Source of the DNA: Pseudomonadota bacterium
Lineage (GTDB): Bacteria > Pseudomonadota > Gammaproteobacteria > Steroidobacterales > Steroidobacteraceae
Direction of reading: 5' to 3'
DNA length: 7,273 nucleotides
Assembly: GCA_023457495.1 (NCBI GenBank)
Contig: JAEWLQ010000074.1
Span: 1 to 7,273, forward strand
The notes under the pieces are model-generated. The model ran no database searches. It worked only from the letters and a program-made list of their open reading frames with translations, and had not been told where the DNA came from. The translations under genes and the position numbers were made by a program. Positions 4,668-7,273 of this stretch are shown one piece after another. The stretch's first letter is position 1. Each line of letters opens with the position of its first letter.

Positions 4668-7217
4668 ATGCGAAACACTCACCGGGCACTGCTGCTTCGG
4701 TTCCACAAGTCGGCCATCGCCAGCGCAATCTTGTTAGGCGCGGGCGTGGGCCAGAATGCGCTCGCGCAATCGTCGGCAACTGAAGCCATCGAAGACGACC
4801 TGGCCGAGGTCGTGGTATCGGCGACTCGCGTCCGCGAGATCGGTCTCGTGGGGGCACAGACGGCGCCGAAGTCGCGCGTCACGCTCACGTCCGAATACCT
4901 GGAATCGCAGGCGTCCGGCCAGACGGTGTTCCAGAGCCTGAACCAGATTCCCGGCGTGAACTTCACCAACTCGGATCCGTACGGCGCCTCCGGCGGCAAC
5001 CTGCGCATCCGCGGGTTCGACGGCTCGCGCGTCTCGGTGACGTTCGACGGCATTCCGCTCAACGACTCGGGCAACTACTCGCTGTATCCCAACCAGATGC
5101 TCGATCCCGAGCTCATCGATCGCGTGGACGTGAACCTCGGCACCACGGACGTCGACAGTCCGACGGCCTCCGCCACCGGCGGCACCGTCGCGTACAAGAC
5201 GCGCCGGCCGGCGCAGGAATTCGGCGGCATCGCGGTGATGTCGTACGGCGAAAACGATTTCCGCCGCGGGTTGCTGCGCATCGACACCGGTGAGATGGGT
5301 CCGTGGGGCACGAAGGCATTCGTTGCCGCCTCCTACCAGGACTACGACAAGTTCAAGGGACCGGGCGGGCTCACCCGCAAGCAGTTCAACTTCATGGTCC
5401 GGCAGGATTTCGAGAACAACAATTTCGTGAGCCTCGCGGGTCACTGGAACGAGAACCGCAACGCGTTCTACCGCACGACGAGCATCGCGAACTTCGCGAC
5501 CTTCGGACGCGACTACGACAATCTACCGACCTGTACGCGCGATCTGCCGACCGCCAACGTGATCGACAACGAGAACGCGCAGATCGTGGGAAATCAGCCG
5601 GGCTTGCTCGCCACGGACAATCCGGTCAATCCGTCGAGCTGCACCAACTTCTACGGCGTGCGCATCAACCCGTCCGACACGGGCAACTTCCGCATGCAGT
5701 CGCTGTGGCATCTCGGTGAAAGCGTGCGCCTGTCCTTCGACGCGTCCTGGCAGTACACGCTCGCCAACGGCGGCGGTTCCACGACGATCGCGGAGACGCC
5801 GGCGGCCTCCTCGCCGGACAAGCGCGTGCTCGGCAACACCAACCTCACCGGCTGGGACCTCAACGGCGACGGCGACATCCTCGACACGGTGCGCTTCTAC
5901 ACGCCCAACAACACCAACACGCGGCGCTGGGGCGCGACCAGCTCGCTGATCTGGGACATCAACGAGGACAACATCCTGCGCTTCGCCTACTCGTGGGATC
6001 GCGCGCGCCATCGCCAGACGGCGCAGTGGGGTTACATCAACGACGAGGGCACGGGCGTCGAGAATGTGTTCGCGGGCTGGCAGGGCCAGCGCGTCTTTGC
6101 CGCGGATGGCGACGAGCTGCGCGGCCGCGACCGCTTCTCGGTGGCGGAACTCAAGCAATACGCCCTCGAGTACCGCGCCGAGTTCGCCGAAGACAAGGTG
6201 GTCGCGGCGATCGGTGTGCGCGCGCCCTTCTTTACGCGTGAGCTCAACCAGTATTGCTACACGCCGAATGGCGGTTCGGGCACCTCGGGCACGATCGGCG
6301 CGGGCGGCGGCGCGTTGTGCACCAGCCGTGCGCCGTTGACGGTGCTGCCGAACGGCAACGTGACTTTCGCGCCGGCCGCGACGCCCGTGCAGTTCATCCC
6401 ACCGTGGAGCGATGAGGTCGAGTTCGACGACATCCTGCCGAACGCGGGCATCACCTTCAAACCGTGGGACAACCACTCGTTCTACGCGTCGTATGCCGAA
6501 GGCCTGTCGGCGCCGCGCACGGACAACCTGTACGCAGTCATCCGCCTCGACGACAACAGCATCGGCCACCCGACGCCGGAATCAGAGACCACGAAGGCGT
6601 ATGACATCGGCTGGCGCATGAACAACTCGCGCACGATCGCTTCGCTCGCGCTGTATCGCATCGACTACACGAACCGCATCGTGACGTCGTTCGACGAAGA
6701 GCTCGGCTTCAACGTCGATCGCAACGTCGGCAACGTGAAGGTCGAGGGCTTCGACGCGCAGCTCGGCCGGCGCCTCGGCGATCTCGTGGACCTCAGCCTG
6801 TCGGTGGCCTACAACGACAGCACGCTGCTCGACGACATTCCGACCTCGACCACGCCGATCCCGACCGCGGGCAAGACGCTGGTCGAGACGCCGAAATGGA
6901 TGTTCGGCACGCGCATCGACGTGAAGGCCACCGAGAACCTGCGCGTCGGCCTGCAGGCCAAGAAGGTCGATGATCGTTTCGGCACCGACCTCAACACCGA
7001 GATATCGCCCGGCTACACGGTCGTGGATCTCGACGCGCGTTACACGTTCAACTTCCCGGGCATCGAATCCGCGGAAGTGCAGTTGAACGTGATCAACCTG
7101 CTCGACGAGGAATACTTCGGCAACATCAGCTCGGGCACGGGTGTTGGCACGTCGGTCGGCTTCTATTCGATCGGCGCGCCGCGCACGGTCATGGGCACGA
7201 TCCGCTTCAACTTCTGA
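4668..7217 (+). CDS. TonB-dependent outer-membrane receptor, substrate unknown
   Basis: Outer-membrane active transporter powered by TonB-ExbBD, 849 residues from ATG 4668. A signal peptide is clear: MRNTHR, a hydrophobic core, and a likely cleavage after NALA (A33/Q34). A TonB-box-like EVVVSATR follows at 47-54. The plug spans about 65-180 and includes LRIRGFDG (112-119), VTFDGIPLND and GGTVAYKTRRP (171-181). The rest is a 22-strand-type barrel ending in the aromatic IRFNF, with the terminal Phe used by the BAM machinery. No N-terminal signalling (STN) domain is present, so direct anti-sigma signalling is unlikely. Predicted loops hold the cysteine pairs C289/C325 and C530/C551 and a calcium-loop-like DLNGDGDILD (397-406). 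An open reading frame continues 20 codons upstream to a GTG, but that would overlap the candidate promoter. The gene is separated from tdk by 201 bases, so it is probably its own unit; siderophore, vitamin, sugar or other substrates cannot be told apart from sequence alone. Confidence 0.93.
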   Translation: MRNTHRALLLRFHKSAIASAILLGAGVGQNALAQSSATEAIEDDLAEVVVSATRVREIGLVGAQTAPKSRVTLTSEYLESQASGQTVFQSLNQIPGVNFTNSDPYGASGGNLRIRGFDGSRVSVTFDGIPLNDSGNYSLYPNQMLDPELIDRVDVNLGTTDVDSPTASATGGTVAYKTRRPAQEFGGIAVMSYGENDFRRGLLRIDTGEMGPWGTKAFVAASYQDYDKFKGPGGLTRKQFNFMVRQDFENNNFVSLAGHWNENRNAFYRTTSIANFATFGRDYDNLPTCTRDLPTANVIDNENAQIVGNQPGLLATDNPVNPSSCTNFYGVRINPSDTGNFRMQSLWHLGESVRLSFDASWQYTLANGGGSTTIAETPAASSPDKRVLGNTNLTGWDLNGDGDILDTVRFYTPNNTNTRRWGATSSLIWDINEDNILRFAYSWDRARHRQTAQWGYINDEGTGVENVFAGWQGQRVFAADGDELRGRDRFSVAELKQYALEYRAEFAEDKVVAAIGVRAPFFTRELNQYCYTPNGGSGTSGTIGAGGGALCTSRAPLTVLPNGNVTFAPAATPVQFIPPWSDEVEFDDILPNAGITFKPWDNHSFYASYAEGLSAPRTDNLYAVIRLDDNSIGHPTPESETTKAYDIGWRMNNSRTIASLALYRIDYTNRIVTSFDEELGFNVDRNVGNVKVEGFDAQLGRRLGDLVDLSLSVAYNDSTLLDDIPTSTTPIPTAGKTLVETPKWMFGTRIDVKATENLRVGLQAKKVDDRFGTDLNTEISPGYTVVDLDARYTFNFPGIESAEVQLNVINLLDEEYFGNISSGTGVGTSVGFYSIGAPRTVMGTIRFNF

Positions 7218-7230
7218 TCCGCGCGACCGC

Positions 7231-7273
7231 GTGCGCGGCCTCGCGATTTGTCTGTTGATCGCGGCGGGGGGGG
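7231..7273 (+). CDS. Possible start of an exported or lipoprotein-like gene (cut by right edge)
   Basis: A GTG at 7231, 13 bases after the receptor stop, opens a frame reading MRGLAICLLIAAGG to the edge. One positive residue followed by a hydrophobic run looks like the start of a signal peptide, and a periplasmic or membrane partner gene often follows a TonB-dependent receptor. Against it: no Shine-Dalgarno sequence, only 14 codons are visible, and the last residues depend on a run of eight G that may not be accurate. No function can be assigned. Confidence 0.25.
   Translation, partial: MRGLAICLLIAAGG

Noticed and set aside
4734..6569. Long minus-strand frames (236 and 348 codons) opposite the receptor
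   Set aside because: Val/Arg/Ala/Asp-rich, no motifs, overlapping a complete receptor with signal peptide, plug and barrel.

Overview
This 7,273-base window is GC-rich, with strong G/C bias at third codon positions. It carries five full-length or nearly full-length chromosomal genes plus one 5'-truncated-view gene at the left edge. The gene families (PlsY, CtlX-type hydrolase, NupC-type CNT transporter, type II thymidine kinase with an E. coli-like zinc site, TonB-dependent receptor with a signal peptide) point to a Gram-negative proteobacterium. A high-GC gammaproteobacterium (Xanthomonadales/Steroidobacter-like) is my best guess, by inference only. I see no rRNA, tRNA, CRISPR array, insertion sequence or prophage gene.

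Left block, minus strand (1-1600): a CtlX-type guanidino-group hydrolase is followed 12 bases later by plsY, the acyl-phosphate:glycerol-3-phosphate acyltransferase of phospholipid synthesis. plsY runs off the left edge with probably only a few C-terminal residues missing.

Middle block, plus strand (1647-4466), divergent from the left block across 46 bases: an isopenicillin-N-synthase-like 2-oxoglutarate/Fe(II) oxygenase, then a concentrative nucleoside transporter, then thymidine kinase. The last two are tightly spaced (12 bases) with good ribosome binding sites and form an obvious uptake-and-phosphorylation salvage pair. The oxygenase sits 39 bases upstream, so it may belong to the same nucleoside theme; this is the most interesting hypothesis in the window.

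Right block (4467-7273): a 201-base intergenic stretch with several inverted repeats and a candidate promoter/operator leads into a large TonB-dependent outer-membrane receptor of unknown substrate. It has a signal peptide, TonB box, plug and barrel, a calcium-loop-like motif and two cysteine pairs in predicted loops. The last 43 bases may open another exported-protein gene, but the window ends in a run of eight G.

Overall this is mostly ordinary core and transport gene content. I do not see a clearly novel system; the oxygenase-transporter-kinase cluster and the intergenic region before the receptor are the places worth a second look.
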